A DNA stretch of 64,000 nt from the NCBI RefSeq assembly GCF_007362475.1, contig NZ_CP041687.1, positions 1,302,001 through 1,366,000 on the forward strand, given 5' to 3'. This DNA is from Chryseobacterium sp. SNU WT5 (GTDB lineage: Bacteria; Bacteroidota; Bacteroidia; Flavobacteriales; Weeksellaceae). Below are positions 7,608-15,823 of this stretch, piece by piece. The position numbers and the translations under genes are program-made. Within the stretch, counting starts at the first letter, position 1. Every line of letters begins with the position of its first letter. The notes under the pieces were generated by a model. The model did no database searches. It saw nothing but the letters and a program-made list of their open reading frames with translations, and had not been told where the DNA came from.

Positions 7608-8246
7608 TTAATTCACGTTTAAAGCGAATTTAACAGGCTCACCACTCAGTAACTTCATAGTGCTTTCCTTATTGTTTTCATACACGTGTACGTTACCGAG
7701 GAACAGCGAAATACTTTTCAATGGAAGATCAATCTGCCGACTGATAAGATACAAGTGATAGATATCGGCTGGCAAGCCTAAATTAGCGTCAGAACTACGC
7801 TGATATGCTGATACTGCAAGTTTGCCCTGATCAATCTGAAACTGTATCAAAGATAAGCACGGCTGTTGGTTGCTTTCCGTGTCATTCTTACCCAAAAACA
7901 AAACATAATTCTTACTATTCCGCTTTTCTTTGTTGATTTTCTTAATCAGATCCGGCAACTGTTCAAAATACGTTGGATAACTGTTCACCAGTATTGGACC
8001 GCAATAATCCCACCACGTGATCCCAGCCTCTCGATAACGCTCTGTTAACCTTTCACCTGACTGGAATAAATCCAATTCTGTTTTGAGCTTATTTCGGGCG
8101 ATTCCGTGACCTTCAAATATCTCTAGCAGATCGCCCGGCTTTAGTGTTAGATGTTCATTCAGCAGGTAGGTAATGTTTCCCTTTTTGTTTTCCTGCACCT
8201 TACCTCTTTTAAGGATTTTTTCTAAAGTTTTGTGATACTTATTCAT
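7608..8246 (-). CDS. Thymidylate-synthase-like protein
   Basis: 212 residues from the ATG at 8244-8246; the longer open frame begins in non-coding sequence. The C-terminal half has the thymidylate synthase core in order: QQPCLSLIQFQIDQGKLAVS with the expected active-site Cys, then AYQRSSDANLGLPADIYHL (the dUMP phosphate-binding motif), then GNVHVYENN. Upstream is WWDYCGPILVNSYP. It is shorter than normal ThyA (about 264). Such proteins in Mu-like phages may supply modified pyrimidines, but the substrate cannot be read from the sequence. It is the last gene of the leftward late operon. Confidence 0.75.
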   Translation of the reverse strand: MNKYHKTLEKILKRGKVQENKKGNITYLLNEHLTLKPGDLLEIFEGHGIARNKLKTELDLFQSGERLTERYREAGITWWDYCGPILVNSYPTYFEQLPDLIKKINKEKRNSKNYVLFLGKNDTESNQQPCLSLIQFQIDQGKLAVSAYQRSSDANLGLPADIYHLYLISRQIDLPLKSISLFLGNVHVYENNKESTMKLLSGEPVKFALNVN

Positions 8247-8274
8247 ACTATTGATATTAGTTTTATATTTGCAA

Positions 8275-8396
8275 ATCTCACCCCTGAAATACAAAAACCC
8301 GCAAGTTCCAGAAGACACTTAAGTCCTCCGTAACCTGCGGGTGTGTTTTTAAAGGGGTGAGATCTTTTAAAAAGCGGAGGACGTTTTTATCCTCCT
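8275..8396 (+). ncRNA. Candidate structured RNA with interlocking (pseudoknotted) stems
   Basis: Three perfect inverted repeats interlock. ATCTCACCCCT (8275-8285) pairs AGGGGTGAGAT (8353-8363). ACCCGCA (8297-8303) pairs TGCGGGT (8336-8342). GTCCTCCG (8323-8330), in the loop of the second stem, pairs CGGAGGAC (8375-8382). The last arm can instead form a local hairpin, GGAGGA (8377) with TCCTCC (8390-8395). On the plus strand a TATATTTG box (8264-8271, the Bacteroidota -7 motif) sits 4-10 bases before the first stem, so a roughly 120-nt plus-strand RNA is possible. On the minus strand the local hairpin plus GCTTTTT looks like the endolysin terminator. Which strand is used is not decided. Confidence 0.45.
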
Positions 8397-8405
8397 ATCT
8401 GGTTT

Positions 8406-8846
8406 TTAACCAAGTTGAAAATGAGGGGGATCATAAGGAGACTTCCAGTCACCGCCCCACGTTATCTTTATTCCCAGTTGTTTGGCAGTCACTTTTACGT
8501 GATCAGCAATTATTTTCAAATTCTTAATCGTGTCTTTATGATGCACTTGTACTTTGCCTTCAAAGAACGGATATAAGTCCACCGCCTGTCCTAAACCATC
8601 TTTTCGGCCGTCTGCCTCATCTTGATGATTTGAAAGGTTTTTAACGCCATTAGCATTCGTTACTTTCATTCCTGGTTTAGTACGTCCTTGTGCAAATAAA
8701 TTCTTTTGCCGTTCTGTAGTTCTTAGTCCTTCTGTTATTGTAAAATCTACCGGACTATTTGCAATAGCGGCTTTCATTACCTTTACTAAATTAGGATGCA
8801 CCCCTACGAGATTATCAAGGCTTCTTTTGCTTAATTGATATTTCAT
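8406..8846 (-). CDS. Endolysin, M15-family L-Ala-D-Glu/DD-peptidase
   Basis: 146 residues, no signal peptide. Peptidase M15C fold as in phage T5 endolysin and CwlK: FTITEGLRTTERQKNLFAQG (residues 35-54), zinc ligands His in LSNHQ, Asp in AVDLYPFF and His in DPPHFQLG, with WGGDWKSPYDPPHF at the C-terminus. It cleaves peptide bonds of peptidoglycan at lysis. The ATG overlaps the stop of the spanin candidate (8843) by 4 bp, so it is part of a lysis cassette. The export route is not obvious; no clear holin is identified, although the membrane protein at 9483 is a candidate. Confidence 0.88.
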   Translation of the reverse strand: MKYQLSKRSLDNLVGVHPNLVKVMKAAIANSPVDFTITEGLRTTERQKNLFAQGRTKPGMKVTNANGVKNLSNHQDEADGRKDGLGQAVDLYPFFEGKVQVHHKDTIKNLKIIADHVKVTAKQLGIKITWGGDWKSPYDPPHFQLG

Positions 8847-9454
8847 GATTTTATTAGTTTTTTAAAGTAAAATTTTAGCAATTCCCACGCAATCACCGAT
8901 AGAACACCCATCCAAATAAAAGCCGACAGCGGCGATGATTTTGTTTTTAGGTCCAGTTCTAAATATTTACTGATGAGTTCTGCACTTTGATTAATATTGG
9001 TAGATTGAAGCGTTTCATTATCTTTCTTAATAGAATCATTTTCTTTGATAAGACTTGAATTTTCAATTTTAAGAGTTGAGTTTTCCGTTTCTAACTTTGA
9101 TTGTGAACCGAACTGCAAATCGGTGTTATCATTAACGGGGATTGATGTTTGATTTCCGTGCGAATCTGTGACCTGAACAAAACGAACTGCACCAGGATCA
9201 CTACATTTACCATTATTAGTCAGGTTGAAATTCTGACTGTTCGCAAATAATGACTTAGCACCGTTATACTGCGACTTATGAACAGTAGAATCAGAAAAGG
9301 AACTATTTTCCACTTCTTGATTTTTATTTGACAATTCAGTCTGAGTAGTAGTTTGAGAATTCAATTCTGTCAACTGTTTTTGTTTGTTCTTGTTTTTTAT
9401 GATGCTGCAGGAATACAGCATCATCAATAATAAGATGATTAATAGTTTTTTCAT
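8843..9454 (-). CDS. Probable unimolecular spanin (lipoprotein plus C-terminal membrane anchor)
   Basis: 203 residues. The N-terminal signal ends in a lipobox, MKKLLIILLLMMLYSCS, with Cys at 16. The middle is Asn/Ser/Gln-rich and includes a coiled coil of about 50 residues (LETENSTLKIENSSLIKEND and on). The C-terminus has one transmembrane helix, AFIWMGVLSVIAWELLKFYF, and ends KKLIKS. An outer-membrane lipid anchor, a periplasmic rod and an inner-membrane anchor in one chain is the u-spanin layout (as in phage T1), which fuses the two membranes at lysis. It is encoded directly before the endolysin. Sequence similarity to known spanins was not tested. Confidence 0.7.
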   Translation of the reverse strand: MKKLLIILLLMMLYSCSIIKNKNKQKQLTELNSQTTTQTELSNKNQEVENSSFSDSTVHKSQYNGAKSLFANSQNFNLTNNGKCSDPGAVRFVQVTDSHGNQTSIPVNDNTDLQFGSQSKLETENSTLKIENSSLIKENDSIKKDNETLQSTNINQSAELISKYLELDLKTKSSPLSAFIWMGVLSVIAWELLKFYFKKLIKS

Positions 9455-9482
9455 GGTTATTAGTTATTTTGTTTTTTGTTTA

Positions 9483-9881
9483 TTATCTCGGATCAACCCA
9501 CTCACCCAACTCATAATTAATCCAAAGAATGCAATGATCCTTTTCTAATCTGTTGAGAATTCTCACTAATTTTTCACCTTCAACAGTGAGCGTACCCATC
9601 AATTGATTTTTACCCAGTGCGCTGGAAATCGTTTCACCATCAACACCAAATTTATACGGATAGATGATCACGCCGTCAACTTCAATTGCCTGAACTAAGC
9701 GAGCGTTCCATGTGGCTCTAAATTCTTTGTTTGCCCAGATGTCGATATTCTTTGCGGTCGATTGCCAATAGCCGTCTGTATTGCCGTACTTTTCATCTAC
9801 ATAGTGGCGGTTGATGACCGTAAGCGGAATAATTAAACCGGTCGCGATAATTAGCAACGCGAAACCTTTCTTTCTCTTCAT
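9483..9881 (-). CDS. Small membrane-anchored phage protein, unknown function
   Basis: 132 residues. An N-terminal hydrophobic segment follows a basic start (MKRKKGFALLIIATGLIIPL). After it comes a roughly 105-residue soluble domain, VDEKYGNTDGYWQSTAKNID to NYELGEWVDPR, likely periplasmic. It overlaps the preceding gene (9878) by 4 bp and lies just upstream of the lysis genes. It could be a lysis accessory or exclusion protein. No motif decides this. Confidence 0.6.
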   Translation of the reverse strand: MKRKKGFALLIIATGLIIPLTVINRHYVDEKYGNTDGYWQSTAKNIDIWANKEFRATWNARLVQAIEVDGVIIYPYKFGVDGETISSALGKNQLMGTLTVEGEKLVRILNRLEKDHCILWINYELGEWVDPR

Positions 9882-10447
9882 CGTTTTTTTGCCTGCTTAA
9901 AAGTTGGATTCTCAAACTCTAAAGGTTTGTTGATCAAAAACTCCTGAATATTTCCGTACACATCGAATACGTTGTTCATTTCATCATCCATATCTACAAT
10001 TTTCTGAAACAGCACTTGTGCCGGTACAGCATAAGTTTTGATCATGCGTGAAAATCTTATGTAAGCAGGTAGAACCATATAGGGAGTTAGTTGATTTTCT
10101 GTATATTCTATTCCTTCGATTCGATCAGCTTCCGGAACAAAGTCCGGGTTTTGGATCATGGCTCCATTGGCATCGCGTAAAACTACTTTGTAGGCGTTTG
10201 AAACAACCCAATCTTCTAAGCAATCTTTGAAAGAATTAACTTTTTCATTGGTTTCTAAATCTACATGAACCAAATAACCAAAGATTGAAAGCCGTTGATT
10301 ATCTGCATCGGGAAAGTATTTTGTAACCACTAAAACGCGCCCGATCTTTGCCGGAAAAAGTGGATGATCTGAAATTTGACCAGCGTACTGAATATCATCG
10401 TTTGCTGGAATAAAACCTGCAATATCGAAAGGTGTTTTTATTTTCAT
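9878..10447 (-). CDS. Phage protein between fibre and lysis genes, unknown
   Basis: 189 residues, soluble, acidic. It starts MKIKTPFDIAGFIPANDDIQ and contains GRVLVVTKYFPDADNQRLSI. No domain is recognised. It begins 5 bp after the fibre gene's stop, so it may be a fibre assembly factor or an adhesion-related tail protein. That role is positional inference only. Confidence 0.6.
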   Translation of the reverse strand: MKIKTPFDIAGFIPANDDIQYAGQISDHPLFPAKIGRVLVVTKYFPDADNQRLSIFGYLVHVDLETNEKVNSFKDCLEDWVVSNAYKVVLRDANGAMIQNPDFVPEADRIEGIEYTENQLTPYMVLPAYIRFSRMIKTYAVPAQVLFQKIVDMDDEMNNVFDVYGNIQEFLINKPLEFENPTFKQAKKR

Positions 10448-10451
10448 AACA

Positions 10452-12863
10452 TTAATTCATTATTCTTGCTGTAATCCAAAAGGTTTTGATAGTATTCGCA
10501 GAACCCGGAAAACCTAATCCTGCAAAATATAAGGCATAGTCTTTACTTGTGTTGATTGAATACTGCCAGTATTGAAAGTTTGACATATTGTTTTTATTAT
10601 ACATTCTTACATATAATTTATCACCTACTTTACTAAAATATATCCACCAAAACTGGCCCGGATTACCACCAGTTAATATGGGCGCATTACTGGAATTTAA
10701 TCTTATACTCGTCGCAGTTGATTCCATTACGTAATTGTTCTTAATGATATTTTCAACATTATTAAAATCAGCGTGAGTTGTTTCTGTCAACCCTATCAAC
10801 GTACTCCAATCTAAAGCATTAGTAGTACCGGCAGTACTTTGAAGCATAATATCAAAATCCCAATCTTTTGAACCTAAAAATATATTTTGGTATTTTGCAA
10901 TCACACCTGTTTGATTTAATGTGCCATTAATACCCATTGAGGTAATCGAAAGAATGTTGTCAGCAGCGGTATTACTTCCGTTCCAAGTGTTGGCATCCGT
11001 AATGCCATCATCTAATTTTCTAACTGCTCTTTTCCAATTACTTGCTGTTAAAGTAGTAGGTACAATGCTATCTACTTTCGTAAACACTGCATTTGATAAA
11101 CCTTGAACTGTAACACCATTTTGTATTTTTATTGAGTAATTCCCATTTGGTAAATCCGCTGGAATATCCCATACAGAAGTTACAACTGTTCCCGAAACAT
11201 TATAAAAATTTGTCGCAAAAACCTTTGTTAAATCAGGTTTTTCAATCCACAAAAAAGTAGGATCAAGCAAAGTAAGATTTAAACCAATTAAATCGATCAA
11301 ATTAACTCCCGGCTGAATAAATCTTGAACTTGCATCTTGAAGTACCGGATTTGCAGGTGTTGCTGTACCTAATAAAGCGGTTCTCATTGCGGTTTTTTGT
11401 GTGGCGTTGGCATTTTGAACCGCCAAAGTCGTTGCGGCAGGATCAGCGAAATCTCTTGTCACTGTTTCACCTGTGGTTGGGTGGATTATTAACGATTTAG
11501 AGTACGCAGCGTTACCAGTTTTATCAACCAAGCCTTTCCAAAAATATCCAAATCCACCAGTATTCCAAGTAAAAGAATTTCCCTGCGTAAAAGTCCTTGC
11601 CGAAACATTGCTCAAATCTGCATTAGAAATATTACTTCCGATCGCAGTCCAAGCTCCGCCTTCATATTTCTGAAATCCTTTAGGGCTTTCATTCTGATAA
11701 ATCAGCATTCCTTCCTGCGGACTTGCAATTGCATTTTTTTGCGCAATAGTATATCCCTGAAAAGAAATCAACTTTAATTTTAACCAGGCATTTCCTAAAA
11801 ACTCGATTCCCTTAACAAATGAACTCCAAATTCCAGTTGTCCCTGCTTTAATTAATACTTCATCATCATTCCCTCCACTTGGTAAACTACCTAATTCACT
11901 TAATGGTTTAGTGCTTCCATTTCCTAAAACTACTCGATCGGCTGTATTGTTAGGTGTAAGTGGTTTGTCTAGTTTAAAAGGATCAGATGGCAGTTTTAAA
12001 GCTATTAGTTTCCCATGATATATTTTAATAATACTAAAATCCCCAGGCTTTAGGGCTGTTGCGCTTTCAAAGGGTAAAAGTGATATTGTTTGGCTTTCTA
12101 CAGGAAGTTGTATGGTTTTTGAGGAATTATTCCAAAGCACTAAGGGCTTACCATCCCAAAGATTTATGCCTGTTTGCGTAAAAAGACCTAAGATTTTAGG
12201 GGTAACAGAACTCTCAGTAACGTTAATCTCAAAACTTGATTGCGGTGAATTCATAGTTAAATAAACCCCTGTGTCGTTGTCTATTGTGAGGTTTTTCCAC
12301 CCGTCTTCAGCAATATATTTTAAACCGCTTTCAGTTTGTTCAATGACATTTCCACTGGAGCGCATGGTGATCTTGAAAATCTCCAAAGCATCTTCTGGTA
12401 TTTCCGGTTCTTCATAAGTTGGCAGTTCCGCACCTTCAGCTAATAAAAAATCGTCATTATTTTTCACAGCGTAACCGCGCAAAACTTTCACGCCATCTGC
12501 TACAATAGGTGTAATTGTCCACTTATTTTGAAAAGTACGCGTGATCAGTTTTCCTTTAACCCGCACTTTGTTCGCTCCGGAACTATGAAGTCTTAAATAA
12601 GTTTTATTGTCGATCAATTCTACAGATCCTAAAGTGATCACTTCAGAAGTCACGACGGAAAACGGAAGTTGCGATTCAGGAACCACACCGTTTACTAAGT
12701 CGGCTTTCTTCTGTAAGGTGGTAACTAGATTTTCTACAGCTGATTGTGGAATCGGTTCATCTTTATGCCAAAACGAATCCAGCCAAGACCAGAATTGCTC
12801 CTGTGGCGGTTTCATTTGGTTTTTAAACCAATCTTTTATGATATTGATGCTTACTTTGGCCAT
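10452..12863 (-). CDS. Long tail fibre / receptor-binding protein
   Basis: 803 residues. The N-terminus (MAKVSINIIKDWFKNQMKPP, then FWSWLDSFWHKDEPIP) is the conserved attachment segment seen at the start of Bacteroidota phage tail fibres. The body is Thr/Ser/Asn/Gly-rich with a repeated region around QKNAIASPQEGMLIYQNESP. The C-terminal 180 residues look like a beta-rich carbohydrate-binding or jelly-roll domain (KDWDFDIMLQSTAGTTNALD and on). Large size, low Cys and position after the collar protein fit a fibre. The receptor is unknown. Confidence 0.82.
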   Translation of the reverse strand: MAKVSINIIKDWFKNQMKPPQEQFWSWLDSFWHKDEPIPQSAVENLVTTLQKKADLVNGVVPESQLPFSVVTSEVITLGSVELIDNKTYLRLHSSGANKVRVKGKLITRTFQNKWTITPIVADGVKVLRGYAVKNNDDFLLAEGAELPTYEEPEIPEDALEIFKITMRSSGNVIEQTESGLKYIAEDGWKNLTIDNDTGVYLTMNSPQSSFEINVTESSVTPKILGLFTQTGINLWDGKPLVLWNNSSKTIQLPVESQTISLLPFESATALKPGDFSIIKIYHGKLIALKLPSDPFKLDKPLTPNNTADRVVLGNGSTKPLSELGSLPSGGNDDEVLIKAGTTGIWSSFVKGIEFLGNAWLKLKLISFQGYTIAQKNAIASPQEGMLIYQNESPKGFQKYEGGAWTAIGSNISNADLSNVSARTFTQGNSFTWNTGGFGYFWKGLVDKTGNAAYSKSLIIHPTTGETVTRDFADPAATTLAVQNANATQKTAMRTALLGTATPANPVLQDASSRFIQPGVNLIDLIGLNLTLLDPTFLWIEKPDLTKVFATNFYNVSGTVVTSVWDIPADLPNGNYSIKIQNGVTVQGLSNAVFTKVDSIVPTTLTASNWKRAVRKLDDGITDANTWNGSNTAADNILSITSMGINGTLNQTGVIAKYQNIFLGSKDWDFDIMLQSTAGTTNALDWSTLIGLTETTHADFNNVENIIKNNYVMESTATSIRLNSSNAPILTGGNPGQFWWIYFSKVGDKLYVRMYNKNNMSNFQYWQYSINTSKDYALYFAGLGFPGSANTIKTFWITARIMN

Positions 12864-12869
12864 AATTCT

Positions 12870-13637
12870 TTATAAAAATCCTACAAAACGGATAAATTTC
12901 ACGATTCGTGACGGTTGAATATTGGTCATAGGAGTGGCAACTCCAGTTTTAATACTAAAGGTTGAAGATCCACTAGAACCACCTCGTCCGTACATATTTG
13001 CCCCTGGAGAATCAGGATTTGGCGCAACAGGAATTGTAACTGAGATTGGAGGTAAATTAGTATTCTCCAAAGCAACCTGTGGAGTTCCGATCACGGCATC
13101 CAACGCGCCAAAATTCACGTCACCAGTATTATGACCAACAGGCACATTCCCTTTTAAATCATCATGCTCCACCCAACCTTCTGGAATAGCGTCTGCAGGT
13201 AATCCCCAAACCGCAACCAAGCCGATCGGCACCGCTTTTTCTAATTGCGTCAACCGATCTTCTAATTGAAACAAGGTTTTCGGCCTTCTGAAATCTGTCC
13301 AGGTGAAAACATCTGGTCCATCGCCAAACGTGGCGTATCTCGCATAGATTACAGGTTTTACCGAGCCGTCTTCGAATCCTCGAGCGTCTGGAGTTTCCAC
13401 GATGATCACGTTCGCAGTGACCGTAGTTCCCACAAACGGAAGTAATTCTCCATTAATAGAAACAAAGCCATTGGTCACAGAACCACCCGCGCCAACTTCG
13501 CAACCCGTAATGATCACCAAATCATTTCCAGCCAAATAGCCGTACTGGTTAAAATTCTTATACGCTTCCTGTGCAGCGTCCAATATCTGTGTAGACAAAG
13601 GAAAACCGCCTGTTTGATTAAAATCTATTCTATTCAT
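12870..13637 (-). CDS. Short tail fibre / tail collar-domain protein
   Basis: 255 residues. The N-terminal half begins MNRIDFNQTGGFPLSTQILD. The C-terminal half has the collar motif PIGLVAVWGLPADAIPEGWV followed by VPVGHNTGD, then a Gly/Pro-rich stretch ending in SRIVKFIRFVGFL. The Trp-centred start of the collar domain and the Gly-His pair are typical of short fibres that bind the cell surface. It is followed after 6 bp by the long fibre. Confidence 0.82.
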   Translation of the reverse strand: MNRIDFNQTGGFPLSTQILDAAQEAYKNFNQYGYLAGNDLVIITGCEVGAGGSVTNGFVSINGELLPFVGTTVTANVIIVETPDARGFEDGSVKPVIYARYATFGDGPDVFTWTDFRRPKTLFQLEDRLTQLEKAVPIGLVAVWGLPADAIPEGWVEHDDLKGNVPVGHNTGDVNFGALDAVIGTPQVALENTNLPPISVTIPVAPNPDSPGANMYGRGGSSGSSTFSIKTGVATPMTNIQPSRIVKFIRFVGFL

Positions 13638-13642
13638 GTCTT

Positions 13643-14110
13643 TTATTCTGTAACTATTTTATATCTTTTTGAAGCCAATCGGTAAAAATCAATCAATGCC
13701 CGCATTTCGTAAACGCTATACACCAAATCACCAGGTACGATCACGATAAAATCTACTCCGGTATCTGAGTAATCAGAATCATCATAAAGAAAGATCGTTC
13801 CCAGGTACTTCGGTTTTTCCTCGCCATCGGTATAGATGTATTTTCTTTTAAAAGCGTTCCCATCATCAATTCTTATCCTGCGAAGCTCACGGTCAAAGCG
13901 ATCATTTAAAGCACCTCGCAGATAGCATTTTTGAGAGTTATGGGCGAGTTTGTAGATGTTGCCAGCTCTATATTGCAACCATTCATAATGCAATGTTTCA
14001 ACCGCTGAAACTAAAAGCAGAATCCAAGACTGAACCGTCATACTTCGCAGATACGGCGGTAAAAGAGATAAAGCAAATATTTTCCAATTGATGCTAAACC
14101 ACATATTCAA
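13643..14110 (-). CDS. Baseplate-proximal tail protein, unknown
   Basis: 155 residues, overlapping the baseplate J-like gene by 17 bp. It starts MNMWFSINWKIFALSLLPPY and contains SWILLLVSAVETLHYEWLQY, YLRGALNDRFDRELRRIRID and VDFIVIVPGDLVYSVYEMRA. Position matches the Mu gp48-type tail protein between the baseplate J-like and fibre genes. Sequence alone does not prove homology. Confidence 0.65.
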   Translation of the reverse strand: MNMWFSINWKIFALSLLPPYLRSMTVQSWILLLVSAVETLHYEWLQYRAGNIYKLAHNSQKCYLRGALNDRFDRELRRIRIDDGNAFKRKYIYTDGEEKPKYLGTIFLYDDSDYSDTGVDFIVIVPGDLVYSVYEMRALIDFYRLASKRYKIVTE

Positions 14111-14966
14111 TATTGTTAAAGTTTTCGATCTTGAAATATCCTGATGTCGGTATCTTTTTTACCGTAATGTTTTCGAAATTCCCATAAGTTGTTCCGGTTG
14201 GATCAATCCAACTCGATGCAGCATTGATCATGTGTGGAATTTTAACGCCTTCTGTTTTTTGCAACTTATCAATTAACGATGACAATATTAATTCACCATC
14301 AAAAGGTAATTCCTTCATGTATTCTTTAAGTGCTATTTCGACAGGTTTTTTACCGCTTAAAATGGAAACACCAGACGCAGTTAGAACCAATGGATCGTAA
14401 TAGATTTTAATGTTTAATCTCAGGATATCCGGTAAGTAATTAATGATGGTCACTTTCACACCAGCATCTCGTATCTCATCGATATAAGCATCAAAGCTTT
14501 CTTTTTGTGGAACTAATATGGGTGACAATTCCTGATTTCCATCCTCAGTTGCAATCTTTATAATTAAACGGCTTTCATTGACAGCCTCTGTGACTGCTGA
14601 ATATTTAATAATCTTTGATTTCTCTATTTGCTCAGCAGAATACCCCTCATTATTAAAAACATCGGTATCAACATAGAGATCAAAACCAAATTGAAATGAA
14701 AGGGCTTTTTGGCGGTACCATCTAGCCGTGTGAGGTTTTAAAACTGAAAGAATTCCGTTCACTTCTGTTTTGTGATTATCGAATAGTTTTTCCATAGTCC
14801 AGAACAGGAATACAAACACGTCAATTAAAACATTTTCAAAAGCCGTTAACGAAAATTGATCTTCAAAAGTTTTAGAATTATCAAGACCATAGGTATTGAC
14901 CAAATTTTCATCGATCATAAATCGGTCAGTGATGCTTTTCTTTATTTCTGTAATTGTGCGTGCCAT
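14094..14966 (-). CDS. Baseplate J-like protein (Mu gp47-type)
   Basis: 290 residues. Starts MARTITEIKKSITDRFMIDE, then a long helical region with VLKPHTARWYRQKALSFQFG. The C-terminal part VKVTIINYLPDILRLNIKIY, then YMKELPFDGELILSSLIDKL and KTEGVKIPHMINAASSWID is the typical end of baseplate wedge J proteins. It begins at the stop of the gene at 14966. It builds the wedge of the contractile-tail baseplate. Confidence 0.78.
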   Translation of the reverse strand: MARTITEIKKSITDRFMIDENLVNTYGLDNSKTFEDQFSLTAFENVLIDVFVFLFWTMEKLFDNHKTEVNGILSVLKPHTARWYRQKALSFQFGFDLYVDTDVFNNEGYSAEQIEKSKIIKYSAVTEAVNESRLIIKIATEDGNQELSPILVPQKESFDAYIDEIRDAGVKVTIINYLPDILRLNIKIYYDPLVLTASGVSILSGKKPVEIALKEYMKELPFDGELILSSLIDKLQKTEGVKIPHMINAASSWIDPTGTTYGNFENITVKKIPTSGYFKIENFNNIEYVV

Positions 14967-15259
14967 TATTGTACGATGAAATTTTTGTTAATAATCCAAT
15001 ATCCAATACCTTCTAATTCCTCAATCGGTTCCTCTAAATTATTTTGCAAAGCCGTTGCCGGTTGTTTATTTGCAAACAGGTTTGCGATCGCTTGATTTCG
15101 AACCACTGACCCTTTAATTTCGGTGTCTATTTCCAAAGGCGTGGTAATACTTCTGTTATTTAAAATTGCCATTTCCAAAACCTCTTCAAATGTACCTGTC
15201 AACTGGCAAACCATATCAATGAAGTTTTGGCCCTGCTGCGTTTTATTCGTATTCTGCAT
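14966..15259 (-). CDS. Small baseplate-region protein, unknown
   Basis: 97 residues. Contains GQNFIDMVCQLTGTFEEVLE and ITTPLEIDTEIKGSVVRNQA, then IANLFANKQPATAL. The middle resembles a LysM-like segment of a tail X-type protein, with a Leu-rich helix then TPLEIDTEI, but it is too short to be sure. It overlaps the upstream wedge gene by 17 bp and the J-like gene by one base. Confidence 0.6.
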   Translation of the reverse strand: MQNTNKTQQGQNFIDMVCQLTGTFEEVLEMAILNNRSITTPLEIDTEIKGSVVRNQAIANLFANKQPATALQNNLEEPIEELEGIGYWIINKNFIVQ

Positions 15260-15584
15260 CGATATTAAATTTTTGAAGGTTATACAAATCCAAATGTTTT
15301 ACGTTAAGATTATCCAGGGAAAACTGATTTTTGATTGCATGGCGATATTTCAAAAGATCTTCATCCAATAAAGCCGATCGCAACCCAACGCCTAATCCTA
15401 AATTAGCTTTGAAGTCCCCAGGTTCTGCGATGAGAATCGACGCCATGTTTTGCTCTAAAGTTTCACCGATCACCAAACCGCTGACAATTTTTCCAAACTG
15501 ATCTTTCACCACCTCAATTTTGAGATCGTAAACCTGACCGTTTGAACTGTCTTGGTATTGTATGCCGGTTGCTTTTGATTTCAT
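15243..15584 (-). CDS. Baseplate wedge protein, gp25/gpW-like
   Basis: 113 residues. The segment LEQNMASILIAEPGDFKANL with GVGLRSALLDEDLLKYRHAI is the conserved gp25-like pattern (a start-of-ring helix, then GLG and a long helix). It sits between the spike operon and the J-like protein, as in other contractile tails. Stop and start overlap the neighbours by 1-17 bp. Confidence 0.75.
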   Translation of the reverse strand: MKSKATGIQYQDSSNGQVYDLKIEVVKDQFGKIVSGLVIGETLEQNMASILIAEPGDFKANLGLGVGLRSALLDEDLLKYRHAIKNQFSLDNLNVKHLDLYNLQKFNIDAEYE

Positions 15585-15823
15585 TATTTTAATATTCCTG
15601 TTCCTTTGGTTGTGGTAGTTCCTGTTTGAGCAGTTGCAGTTCCTGTTGTTGAGACTGCAATACCTGTATTCACTTCTAATTCTGCGGTTTTGACAAATGT
15701 GTATATTAGTTCTGTCATCTGTTCTGCATAATAATCCATTGAATAAACTTCTCTAGTCATCATTTCTTGATGAAGTGCCAAAATGCCCGCTTTTAATGAT
15801 GGTTTTCCCGTTTCTAAACTCAT
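15584..15823 (-). CDS. Small phage protein with Thr-rich tail, unknown
   Basis: 79 residues. The first 55 form an ordinary helical domain (SLKAGILALHQEMMTREVYS, then DYYAEQMTELIYTFVKTAEL). The last 25 are Gly/Thr-rich (STTGTATAQTGTTTTKGTG). The ATG overlaps the stop of the gpV-like gene. Possibly a baseplate or spike accessory protein; not recognised. Confidence 0.6.
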   Translation of the reverse strand: MSLETGKPSLKAGILALHQEMMTREVYSMDYYAEQMTELIYTFVKTAELEVNTGIAVSTTGTATAQTGTTTTKGTGILK

